NCBI GenBank assembly: GCA_016183885.1
Contig: JACPDS010000059.1
Span: 1 to 16,425 of the forward strand
Origin: Armatimonadota bacterium
GTDB lineage: Bacteria > Vulcanimicrobiota > JACPDS01
Length of the DNA: 16,425 nucleotides
Direction of reading: 5' to 3'
Below are positions 1 to 5,978 of the stretch, in pieces. Under the pieces are notes generated by a model. The model searched no databases and had not been told where the DNA came from. It saw only the letters and a program-made list of their open reading frames with translations. A program made the translations under genes and the position numbers. Position 1 is the stretch's first letter. Each line of letters opens with the position of its first letter.

Positions 1-51
1 AAACTCATTATCATACTTTCTTTTATTATTATTCTTATTATTTTCTTCCAT
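1..51 (-). CDS. Partial CDS, N-terminus of a probable IS3-family transposase OrfA
   Basis: An ATG at 51 on the minus strand is preceded by a strong Shine-Dalgarno sequence (GGAGG, 7 nt upstream) and opens a frame of 17 codons that runs off the window. The visible peptide is rich in Asn and Lys and ends KRKYDNEF. This resembles the start of IS3/IS911-type OrfA proteins, where K-R-[KR]-Y-x-x-E-F opens the HTH_Tnp_1 helix-turn-helix domain. OrfA binds the terminal repeats and is normally fused by frameshifting to the OrfB integrase. Only 17 residues are visible, so the assignment rests on this motif and on the IS-like end just upstream. Confidence 0.45.
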   Translation of the reverse strand, partial: MEENNKNNNKRKYDNEF

Positions 52-118
52 TAACACACCTCCAAGTTTTATTTTACATCCAACTCTTCGGTGTGTCCAT
101 TAAATTAATGCAAGATCA
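1..118 (-). mobile_element. Probable IS3-family insertion sequence end (element continues beyond left edge)
   Basis: Read on the minus strand, the sequence from about 118 begins TGATCTTGC and contains TGGACACACCG before the transposase start. From memory this resembles the left terminal repeat of IS3 (TGATCTT..., then GTGGACACGCGG). A transposase-like reading frame follows at 51. The outer boundary at 118 is inferred from the TG end typical of IS3-family termini. The other end and the target duplication are outside the window, so neither can be checked. The element lies 31 bp beyond the stop codon of the toxin gene. Confidence 0.45.
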
Positions 119-149
119 ATCCAATCCAGCGACAACATCTTTATAGAGA

Positions 150-404
150 TTACTTATAAATATCACCTCTAGGCCCAATAAAAGCAACTTTTACTAAAAG
201 ATATTCAAAATCTACAATAAAGATTATCCGTAAATTTCCAACTCGAGTTTTCCATTTTCCCCGTAAAGGACCTTTTAAAGGTTCTGAGATAATAAATGGA
301 TTTTTATTTAATTTTTCAAAACAAGTTTTAAGAAGTTTAGCAATATTTTTCGGAGCTTTTGAATAATACCTTGCAGCCTGTCGGGATAATTTTACCTCAA
401 ACAT
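150..404 (-). CDS. Type II toxin, RelE/ParE superfamily
   Basis: An 84-residue basic protein of normal length for the RelE/ParE fold. The order of elements fits the family: an N-terminal helical hairpin (about residues 8-35), then a beta-sheet with K-x-R-V-G-N-L-R-I-I-F-I (about 52-63), and a C-terminal strand ending I-G-P-R-G-D-I-Y, which corresponds to the 'GHR.x.Y' end of RelE. Family members either cleave ribosome-bound mRNA (RelE) or inhibit gyrase (ParE). Sequence alone does not separate these, although the Arg and Tyr near the C-terminus favour a RelE-like nuclease. The start codon overlaps the last 8 bases of the antitoxin gene, so translation is probably coupled. The gene order is antitoxin then toxin. 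Confidence 0.8.
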   Translation of the reverse strand: MFEVKLSRQAARYYSKAPKNIAKLLKTCFEKLNKNPFIISEPLKGPLRGKWKTRVGNLRIIFIVDFEYLLVKVAFIGPRGDIYK

Positions 405-624
405 CTTGTCTTAATTTTTTCCAATCAACCATTCTTCCCTTTTCAATATCTTTCAAACCTTCTTGAAATTCAGGATTAATTAAAAGTTCAAGTTCTTCAG
501 TATAATTTGAAAGTATATTTTCAATGAAATTATTAAGAGTACGATTTTCAATTTTAGCCATTTTCTTTAAAGTTTCAAATAAATTCGGTTCCAGTCTAAT
601 GTGCAAGGGCGCGCTTTTTGCCAT
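397..624 (-). CDS. Type II antitoxin, ribbon-helix-helix (Arc/CopG-like) protein
   Basis: A 75-residue protein. The start was placed at the ATG at 624 because a strong AAGGAGG lies 6-7 nt upstream. The frame is open to an ATG at 657, but that would put the start nearly on the transcription start and leave the Shine-Dalgarno inside the gene. The N-terminus (residues 5-10, A-P-L-H-I-R-L) fits the DNA-binding strand of a ribbon-helix-helix protein. It is followed by helix A (P-N-L-F-E-T-L-K-K-M-A) and helix B (T-L-N-N-F-I-E-N-I-L). The acidic C-terminal half (residues 40-75) would wrap the toxin. It probably autoregulates through the dyad at 661-679, which overlaps its own promoter. Confidence 0.8.
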   Translation of the reverse strand: MAKSAPLHIRLEPNLFETLKKMAKIENRTLNNFIENILSNYTEELELLINPEFQEGLKDIEKGRMVDWKKLRQDV

Positions 625-658
625 ATAATTCCTCCTTGTAATTATTCGTTTTAACATT

Positions 659-687
659 ATTGTAGTCTAATTCACTACAGATGTCAA
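659..687 (-). promoter_or_regulatory. Sigma-70 promoter of the first toxin-antitoxin operon
   Basis: On the minus strand there is a perfect -35 TTGACA (687-682), a 17-bp spacer and a -10 TACAAT (664-659). The expected transcription start near 652 gives a leader of about 28 nt that contains the antitoxin Shine-Dalgarno. Confidence 0.8.
661..679. promoter_or_regulatory. Inverted repeat, likely antitoxin operator
   Basis: TGTAGT-N7-ACTACA covers most of the promoter spacer and part of the -10 hexamer. Ribbon-helix-helix antitoxins bind short dyads in this position to repress their own operon. That this protein binds here is an inference from position and symmetry. Confidence 0.55.
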
Positions 688-894
688 ATTTTTACACAAA
701 CTATATATTCTTATGCTCAATCCTCTTTTTTAATTATTATTTTTCTTCATCTATTTTTAACCCTCCAGAGCTTTTCTACGTTCTTCAAAAAATTAGATTG
801 AAATATGTCTTAGCTTTATCAGTAGAATAATTTTGGTTAAAAGTTAACAATTTGTTAATCCTCTTTACTTGCCATTCTATGCTAGAATCAGTAA

Positions 895-925
895 AAAGAA
901 AGGGCAAGTCAAGTACCCTTTTTTT
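895..925 (+). terminator. Rho-independent terminator-like hairpin
   Basis: AAAGGG (899-904) pairs with CCCTTT (916-921) across an 11-nt loop, with A:U pairs extending the base and seven T's (919-925) at the 3' side. The minus strand also has a T-rich run after the stem, so it could work in both directions. No gene ends just upstream on either strand. It could be an orphan terminator that insulates the operon beginning at 1031, or an attenuator in its leader. Confidence 0.5.
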
Positions 926-936
926 ATAAATTTTTA

Positions 937-965
937 TTGGATACTACTAAAGGATAAAATATCTT
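937..965 (+). promoter_or_regulatory. Weak promoter candidate for the glycan operon
   Basis: TTGGAT (937-942), 17-bp spacer, TATCTT (960-965). It lies downstream of the hairpin at 895-925 and 66 bp before the aminotransferase start, so it is placed plausibly. The match to consensus is only 3/6 and 4/6. Confidence 0.3.
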
Positions 966-1030
966 TTAATAAAACTAAATTGGTATCTTACTTGAATATA
1001 TACTTTGCTAATTAAGGAGGAGACTGGATA

Positions 1031-2143
1031 ATGATTTATGTTTGCGAACCTGATATAACAGATAAAGAAATTAATTATGCGGCTCAATGCATTAAAGAAG
1101 GATTCATTTCCGGAACAGGCGGCCGATTTGTCAAAGAATTTGAAGATAAATTCAGCAAGTGGTGTAATTGCCGTTATGGTATAGCTACAACAAGCGGAAC
1201 TACAGCCCTTCAATTAATAATCAGCAGTTTAAGTATAGGAAAAAATGACGAAGTAATTGTGCAAAGTTTTACCAATATTGCCACCTGTTATGCCGTAGTT
1301 CATAATGGGGCTACCCCTGTAGCTATAGATTCTGAACCTGAAACTTGGAATATAAACCCCCAAAAAATTGAAGCTAAAATTACTAAGAAAACCAAGGCTA
1401 TTATCGTTGTGCATATATACGGTCATCCGGTCGATATGAATCCAATTTTAAAAATAGCTAAAAAATATAATTTATATGTTATTGAAGATGCCGCTGAAGC
1501 TCACGGAGCCACATATTATGGGAAGAAAATAGGCTCGCTTGGAGATGCGGCTTGTTTTAGTTTTTACGCTAATAAAATCATCACTACCGGTGAAGGAGGA
1601 ATGATTGTTACCAATAATAAAAAAACTTATACCCGGGCTCAGCTGCTTAAAAATCTGGCTTTTTCAAAAAAGAAAAGATTCCTGCATTATCATTTAGGGA
1701 ATAATTTTAGAATGTCAAATATTCAGGCGGCTATTGGTCTTGCTCAACTTGAACGCATTGATAAATTTATAAAAAGAAAAAGAGAAATAGCTTATAAATA
1801 TAATCAAATTTTTAAAAACATCCCTGGAATCACTCTGCCGCCTGAAAAACCTTGGGCTAAAAATGTTTATTGGATGTACGGAATATTAATAAACGGCAAA
1901 TCGGGAATGAGGCGCGATAAAATAATGGAAAAACTTAAAAATCAAGGCATAGAAACAAGGCAATTTTTTATACCCATGCATATGCAGCCTGTTTTTAAAA
2001 AAATGGGGTTTTTTAAAAACCTCAGGCTTCCGGTAAGCGAAAATTTAGCCCGACAAGGGCTCTATCTTCCAACAGGAGTAAATTTAAAAGATAAAGAAAT
2101 TGAATTTATCGGCAGGACACTTATAAATTTAATGAAAAAATGA
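1031..2143 (+). CDS. DegT/DnrJ/EryC1/StrS-family sugar aminotransferase (perosamine synthase-like)
   Basis: A 370-residue PLP-dependent enzyme of usual family length. It transfers an amino group, normally from glutamate, to a keto group on a nucleotide-linked sugar. Visible motifs are T-T-S-G-T-T-A-L (53-60, phosphate binding), E-D-A-A-E-A-H-G (152-159, with Asp153 for the pyridine nitrogen), and F-S-F-Y-A-N-K-I (176-183), where Lys182 is the expected internal aldimine lysine, followed by T-T-G-E-G-G-M. The N-F-R-M-S-N-I-Q-A-A-I-G-L-A-Q-L-E stretch is also typical. The F-Y-x-N-K-I-I-T-T-G-E-G-G-M form is closest to GDP-perosamine synthases (4-amination of a 4-keto-6-deoxyhexose). The exact sugar and carbon cannot be read from sequence. 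The start has a strong Shine-Dalgarno (AAGGAGGAG), and the stop overlaps the next ATG by 4 bases. Confidence 0.88.
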   Translation: MIYVCEPDITDKEINYAAQCIKEGFISGTGGRFVKEFEDKFSKWCNCRYGIATTSGTTALQLIISSLSIGKNDEVIVQSFTNIATCYAVVHNGATPVAIDSEPETWNINPQKIEAKITKKTKAIIVVHIYGHPVDMNPILKIAKKYNLYVIEDAAEAHGATYYGKKIGSLGDAACFSFYANKIITTGEGGMIVTNNKKTYTRAQLLKNLAFSKKKRFLHYHLGNNFRMSNIQAAIGLAQLERIDKFIKRKREIAYKYNQIFKNIPGITLPPEKPWAKNVYWMYGILINGKSGMRRDKIMEKLKNQGIETRQFFIPMHMQPVFKKMGFFKNLRLPVSENLARQGLYLPTGVNLKDKEIEFIGRTLINLMKK

Positions 2144-2913
2144 ATTTAAAAAAAGACTATTGGCATAATCTTAAAAAAGAAGAAGCTTTAATAGTTAAAT
2201 CTGATTTAAGCATTATTTTTAGAAGAAACGCTATTATAAACAAAATAACCCATAAAGAAGGCATGCTGCTTGATTTAGGCTGCGGAATTGAATTTTTCTT
2301 ATATAAAAACTTGAAAAATTTTAAACGCATAGGGCTGGATTTAGCTATGAGCAGTTTTTATGCCATGCAAGCTCAGGAATTGATTTGCGGGAAAGGTAAT
2401 TTTATAAATGCCGACGCAAGGGCGCTTCCTTTTAAAAATGAATCTTTCGATGTGGTAATTTCATCAAATTCATTTGACCACCTCACTGAACCGATTGTTT
2501 GTCTAAAAGAAATTTATAGAATTTTAAAACCAGACGGCGAATTTATCGTCTGTCTCCCAAACAAATTAAACGGCGGATTAAAAGCTCATAAACATATATT
2601 TTCTCTTTATACGCCGGATAAATTAAAGGAAATATCCAAGAATCTTTTCAATATTGAGAGTATAGAATATATTCTGCTTTTTTATAGTTTATTATGGAAT
2701 AAGACGCTTTTTATTTTAAATATTTTATACAGCTTATATCATAAAATAACTTTTCAAAAAAATTTTCGCAAACACCTCTACGATACTAAATTATATATTA
2801 ATTTTTGCAGGATTTTCAAAAATTTTTTTGACATCTTGGATATTTCATTATCAAAAATTAAACCTTCTTTTATAAACAAAGGTTATTTTATAGCAAAACT
2901 TATAAAAAAATAA
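2140..2913 (+). CDS. Class I SAM-dependent methyltransferase
   Basis: A 257-residue protein with a Methyltransf_11-type Rossmann core. Motif I is L-L-D-L-G-C-G (43-49), the acidic residue at the end of strand 2 is in G-L-D-L (65-68), then A-D-A-R-A-L-P-F (91-98) and F-D-V-V-I-S-S-N-S-F-D-H-L (103-115). The sequence L-K-E-I-Y-R-I-L-K-P-D-G closes the core. After residue about 165 the protein is Phe/Ile/Lys-rich and not obviously conserved. Motif I continues G-I-E-F rather than the common G-x-G, so the glycine loop is slightly degenerate. The gene starts in an ATGA overlap with the aminotransferase stop and itself overlaps the next gene by one base. Context suggests O- or N-methylation of a sugar or lipid-linked glycan, but the substrate is unknown. 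Confidence 0.8.
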   Translation: MNLKKDYWHNLKKEEALIVKSDLSIIFRRNAIINKITHKEGMLLDLGCGIEFFLYKNLKNFKRIGLDLAMSSFYAMQAQELICGKGNFINADARALPFKNESFDVVISSNSFDHLTEPIVCLKEIYRILKPDGEFIVCLPNKLNGGLKAHKHIFSLYTPDKLKEISKNLFNIESIEYILLFYSLLWNKTLFILNILYSLYHKITFQKNFRKHLYDTKLYINFCRIFKNFFDILDISLSKIKPSFINKGYFIAKLIKK

Positions 2914-4016
2914 TGAATCTTGAAGTAATTATAAATCCTAAATCAAATATTATATCGGGCATTCATAAATGCGAAAATTATATAACTAATTACTTAGAAA
3001 AACTTGTATCCGCTAAAATAACCCCGATAGATAAATTTAAAAAGCCCTATTTTCCTGCCAGAATGTTTTATTTATTTTTAAATTTAATTTCATGCGGATC
3101 TGATAATCGTAATAATAATGCCAAGAATGAATTTCTATATTTTTCAGATCAGCAATTAGCCTTATTGCTTAATTTTATTAAAACTCCTAAAAAAATTTTT
3201 GTAATGACTTATGATATATTTCCATCCATAAAATATTATTCTAACAAGTTATCATTAATTGATAAAATGAGATACCAATTAGTAATTAAAGCTTTAAAAA
3301 AAGCTGATTATCTAATAACAATTTCTGAAATGATGAAACAAGAATTAATTCGGGAACTCGGCTTTAATGAAGAAAAAATCCATATAGTTTACCTGGGAGT
3401 TGATCATTCCTTATATAAACCAATAGAAAATACTAAAGAATTAAGAAAAAAATTATCTCTTCCCGAAAAAGACAATATAGTGCTTTGCGTCAGTTCAGAA
3501 GAACCCAGAAAAAATATAGAAACACTGATAAAAGCTTTTAAAGAGCTTAAAAATAAACTGCCAAATTGCAAATTAATTAAGATAGGAAAATCAGCCTGGA
3601 GAGGAGCCCGGGAAAAATTATTAAAACTTATTTCTGAATTAAATTTAACAAATGATATTATTTTTAAAGAAGGCATACCTGAAGAAGAAATGCCCTATTT
3701 TTATTCAATCTCCGATGTATTTATCAACATTCCTCTTTTTGAAGGCGGATGGGCAAACCCTGTAATTGAAGCCATGGCCTGCGGCTGTCCTGTGATAGCC
3801 TCTATGCCGGCTTTAGAAGAACTGGTAAATGATTATGGTATTTTAGTTAATCCGGTTGATTATAAATTAATTGCGGATAATATATATAATATATTAATCG
3901 ATCAAAAAAAATCTAAATTATTAAGTGAAAAATCAAAAAAACGCGCCGAAATGTTTTCTTGGGAAAAAACCGCAAAAGGAATTGTTTCAATAATAGAGAA
4001 AAGTAGTTCCACTTAG
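2913..4016 (+). CDS. Glycosyltransferase, GT4 (GT-B fold)
   Basis: A 367-residue retaining glycosyltransferase of family 4 type. It would transfer a sugar from a nucleotide donor to a growing glycan at the cytoplasmic face. The C-terminal domain is clear: I-V-L-C-V-S-S-E-E-P-R-K-N-I-E-T-L (about 189-205, opening of the donor domain) and F-E-G-G-W-A-N-P-V-I-E-A-M-A-C-G (276-291, donor-site loop). The two acidic residues of that loop are Glu277 and Glu286, separated by eight residues rather than the usual seven (EX7E), because the loop has an extra residue. The N-terminal acceptor domain is diverged. The start sits in a TAATG overlap with the methyltransferase stop, with no separate Shine-Dalgarno, so translation is coupled. 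Confidence 0.85.
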   Translation: MNLEVIINPKSNIISGIHKCENYITNYLEKLVSAKITPIDKFKKPYFPARMFYLFLNLISCGSDNRNNNAKNEFLYFSDQQLALLLNFIKTPKKIFVMTYDIFPSIKYYSNKLSLIDKMRYQLVIKALKKADYLITISEMMKQELIRELGFNEEKIHIVYLGVDHSLYKPIENTKELRKKLSLPEKDNIVLCVSSEEPRKNIETLIKAFKELKNKLPNCKLIKIGKSAWRGAREKLLKLISELNLTNDIIFKEGIPEEEMPYFYSISDVFINIPLFEGGWANPVIEAMACGCPVIASMPALEELVNDYGILVNPVDYKLIADNIYNILIDQKKSKLLSEKSKKRAEMFSWEKTAKGIVSIIEKSSST

Positions 4017-4029
4017 AAAGGAGAGCTTT

Positions 4030-4449
4030 ATGTTTATTGAAAGAATTGAAGATAGAGGAAACTTGATAGCTTTAATCCTGCGTAAAGGTTTAAAAAATAC
4101 GCTTAAAGATACTAAATTTTTTACAGATGATAACTGCGCTCTCCAAATTGGCATTTTTAAACATGAAAAAGGTTATTCAGAACCGCCTCATAAACATTAT
4201 AATGTTAAAAGAATTATTAGCGGAATACAACAGGTGGTTTACCTTGAAGAAGGTAAAATGTCAGTTGCTTTATATGCTAAAAATAACAAAAAAATAAAAA
4301 CTGTTGTAATTGGCGCGGGAGATACATTATTATTGGCTGACGGCGGCCATTCGGTTGAAGCCTTAGAAAAATTTAGCGGTATTACAGTAAAACAAGGACC
4401 GTATATGGGCTTAAAAAAAGATAAAAGAAATATGGCGGAAAAAAAATGA
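4030..4449 (+). CDS. Small cupin-fold protein of a polysaccharide-cluster family
   Basis: A 139-residue single-domain protein. Cupin motif 1 is visible as G-Y-S-E-P-P-H-K-H (48-56, ligands His54 and His56), continuing to Q-V-V-Y-L-E-E-G-K-M (68-77). Motif 2 is G-D-T-L-L-L-A-D-G-G-H (97-107, ligand His107). The usual Glu of motif 1 appears to be Gln68. The closing K-Q-G-P-Y-x-G (121-127) recalls a family of small cupins often found beside sugar aminotransferase and glycosyltransferase genes. A metal-bound or sugar-binding role, for example an isomerase or epimerase on a nucleotide sugar, is possible but unproven. It has its own Shine-Dalgarno (AAAGGAGAG, 13 bp after the GT4 stop), and its stop overlaps the next start by 4 bases. 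Confidence 0.7.
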   Translation: MFIERIEDRGNLIALILRKGLKNTLKDTKFFTDDNCALQIGIFKHEKGYSEPPHKHYNVKRIISGIQQVVYLEEGKMSVALYAKNNKKIKTVVIGAGDTLLLADGGHSVEALEKFSGITVKQGPYMGLKKDKRNMAEKK

Positions 4450-5762
4450 CTGGATTCAAGAAAGTTCTTTTTGTTGACTTGGTTTATCCGGGGAGCTTTT
4501 ATCATAAAGGGCGTAATATCGCTCCAAGTATGGGAATCGGTTATTTATCTCAAATTTTAGAAAACTCTGGAATAAAATGCAAGGTATTTGACTTAAGTTT
4601 AGGATATACAAAAAATGATCTGGAAAATCTAATTTATGACTTTAAACCAGAACTTGCGGCTTTTTCTTTAATGACTTTTAAATATAAACATCATTATAAA
4701 TTTATTAAAGAAATTAAAGAAATATTGCCTTCTGGAGCAAAAATAATTGTCGGAGGGGCGCATATTACTTCATGGGAGAAAAAAATATTTAAAGAATGTG
4801 ATTTTATTGATTTTGCAGCCGTTAAAGAAGGAGAAGAAACAATTCTTGAATTATGCATGGGAAATGATTATGCTTCTATCAAAGGCTTAATTTATCGTCA
4901 AAATAATGAAATAATCTCAAATCCCCAAAGATTACTTATAAGCAATTTAGATAAAATACCTTTCCCCAGATATAAAGCTTTTGAAATAAATAAATATGAA
5001 GATATAATACATATTTGTTCTACCCGCGGATGCCCTTTCCAGTGCACTTTTTGTCAATTCCGCGATCCCGCTATTAGCAAATGGAGGGCGCGCAGCGCGG
5101 AAAATGTAATTGAGGAAATATCCTTCTGGTATGAAAAAGGCTATAGAAAATTTTCTTTTATAGATGATAATTTTACTTTAGATAAAAATAGAGCCGCTAA
5201 AATATGCGAATATATTGAGCAAAAAGGATTTTCGAATCTATGGCTTAGCGCTGTTGGAATAAGGGCTGATAGAATTGATTTTAATCTTTTAAAGAAAATG
5301 AAAGAGGTGGGTTTTAAATCTTTATCTATCGGAGTTGAATCAGCCAGCCCGCCTATTCTTAAATTATTTAAAAAAAGCGAAAGTATTGAAGAAATAGAAA
5401 AAGCTGTCGGGGAAGCGATTTCTCTTGATTTCTCGGTAAAATTATATTTTGTTGTAGGTTATCCCGGAGAAACCTTAACGGATGTAAAAAAATCTATTGA
5501 TTTTGCTTTAAAATATCCTGTTGCGGCGGCTAATTTCAGCAATTTAGTGCCATTTCCCGACACAGAATTATTTACCCTTATTAAAAAAACCGGTCGATTT
5601 TTAAGAGAGCCGGAAGATTATCTTGACGAACTGGGAGAATTTGACGGCGTCCCGTTATTTGAAGCGCCGGGCATGACGCTTGAAGAAAGAAAATATGCCT
5701 TAAAAATAACTGCCGAAACATCGGATTATATAAAGAAAAAAAATTTATCTTTAGTAAAATAA
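4446..5762 (+). CDS. Radical SAM protein with N-terminal B12-binding-like domain
   Basis: A 438-residue protein with the two-domain plan of class B (cobalamin-dependent) radical SAM enzymes. Residues about 1-140 look like a B12-binding Rossmann domain: P-S-M-G-I-G-Y-L-S-Q-I-L near the start, K-I-I-V-G-G-A-H-I-T (about 98-107), and F-A-A-V-K-E-G-E-E-T before the linker. There is no DxHxxG motif, as in many members that bind cobalamin without a His ligand. The radical SAM core has C-S-T-R-G-C-P-F-Q-C-T-F-C with Cys196, Cys200 and Cys203 binding the 4Fe-4S cluster. Family reactions include methylation of unreactive carbons and other rearrangements. In this cluster the target could be a sugar or lipid carrier, but that is inference. 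The start is in an ATGA overlap with the cupin gene. Confidence 0.85.
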   Translation: MTGFKKVLFVDLVYPGSFYHKGRNIAPSMGIGYLSQILENSGIKCKVFDLSLGYTKNDLENLIYDFKPELAAFSLMTFKYKHHYKFIKEIKEILPSGAKIIVGGAHITSWEKKIFKECDFIDFAAVKEGEETILELCMGNDYASIKGLIYRQNNEIISNPQRLLISNLDKIPFPRYKAFEINKYEDIIHICSTRGCPFQCTFCQFRDPAISKWRARSAENVIEEISFWYEKGYRKFSFIDDNFTLDKNRAAKICEYIEQKGFSNLWLSAVGIRADRIDFNLLKKMKEVGFKSLSIGVESASPPILKLFKKSESIEEIEKAVGEAISLDFSVKLYFVVGYPGETLTDVKKSIDFALKYPVAAANFSNLVPFPDTELFTLIKKTGRFLREPEDYLDELGEFDGVPLFEAPGMTLEERKYALKITAETSDYIKKKNLSLVK

Positions 5763-5768
5763 AAAACT

Positions 5769-5927
5769 ATGGATGAAATATTTAAAATTTTAGCCTGTCC
5801 TGTCTGTAAAGGAAATTTAGAATATAATTTAGAAAAAAAAGAAATTCTCTGCATGAATTGTAAAAGAATATATCCAATAGAAAACGGCATTCCGATTATG
5901 TTAGAAGACAAAGCAAAAATAAAGTAA
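5769..5927 (+). CDS. Trm112-like / UPF0434-type small zinc-ribbon protein
   Basis: A 52-residue frame opens at ATG 5769, 6 bp after the radical SAM stop, and ends at TAA 5925-5927. It reads M-D-E-I-F-K-I-L-A-C-P-V-C at the start and Y-P-I-E-N-G-I-P-I-M-L near the end. Two CxxC pairs (Cys10/Cys13 and Cys28/Cys31) would bind one zinc. This matches the Trm112/YcaR (UPF0434) pattern 'LACPxCkgxL...L.C..C...YPi..GIPvmL'. In other organisms Trm112 activates SAM methyltransferases by forming a heterodimer, and bacterial homologues often sit beside glycosyltransferase or methyltransferase genes. No Shine-Dalgarno is visible, so translation probably depends on the upstream gene. It could serve the methyltransferase at 2140, but this is untested. 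Confidence 0.85.
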   Translation: MDEIFKILACPVCKGNLEYNLEKKEILCMNCKRIYPIENGIPIMLEDKAKIK

Positions 5928-5929
5928 GA

Positions 5930-5958
5930 TGTAGGGACCTTTTAGACAGCCCCCTACA
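5930..5958. terminator. Hairpin between convergent operons
   Basis: TGTAGGG (5930-5936) pairs perfectly with CCCTACA (5952-5958) around a 15-nt loop. On the minus strand the stem is followed by a T-rich stretch (TCTTACTTTATTTTT), so it could end the minus-strand operon. On the plus strand no T-tract follows. A 9-bp direct repeat GACAGCCCC occurs at 5945-5953 and 5969-5977. Confidence 0.4.
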
Positions 5959-5978
5959 GGGATTTGGCGACAGCCCCA

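Larger units (their letters stand above)
688..1030. other. Intergenic region between TA module and glycan operon
   Basis: No gene of convincing length lies here. It contains a perfect dyad TTAACAA-T-TTGTTAA (844-858), an extended -10-like TGCTAGAAT (881-888, no good -35), a hairpin with a T-tract (895-925) and a weak promoter candidate (937-965). On the minus strand a frame of 11 codons between stops (757-795) ends -RRKALEG and is preceded by no start. It might be the tail of a lost gene, but this is weak. The Shine-Dalgarno of the next gene is AAGGAGGAG at 1014-1022. Confidence 0.5.

Noticed and set aside
730..766. Minus-strand mini-gene with GGAGG (766-762) and ATG at 750
   Set aside because: The frame is only six codons (M-K-K-N-N-N-stop) and shows nothing beyond A/T-rich repetition.
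947..1426. Minus-strand open frames opposite the aminotransferase (947-1213 and 1229-1426)
   Set aside because: They lie opposite the conserved N-terminal part of the aminotransferase and have no recognisable domain or Shine-Dalgarno support.
5726..5911. 61-codon open frame on the minus strand
   Set aside because: It is antisense to the end of the radical SAM gene and to the zinc-ribbon gene, whose CxxC pattern on the plus strand is clearly the coding one.
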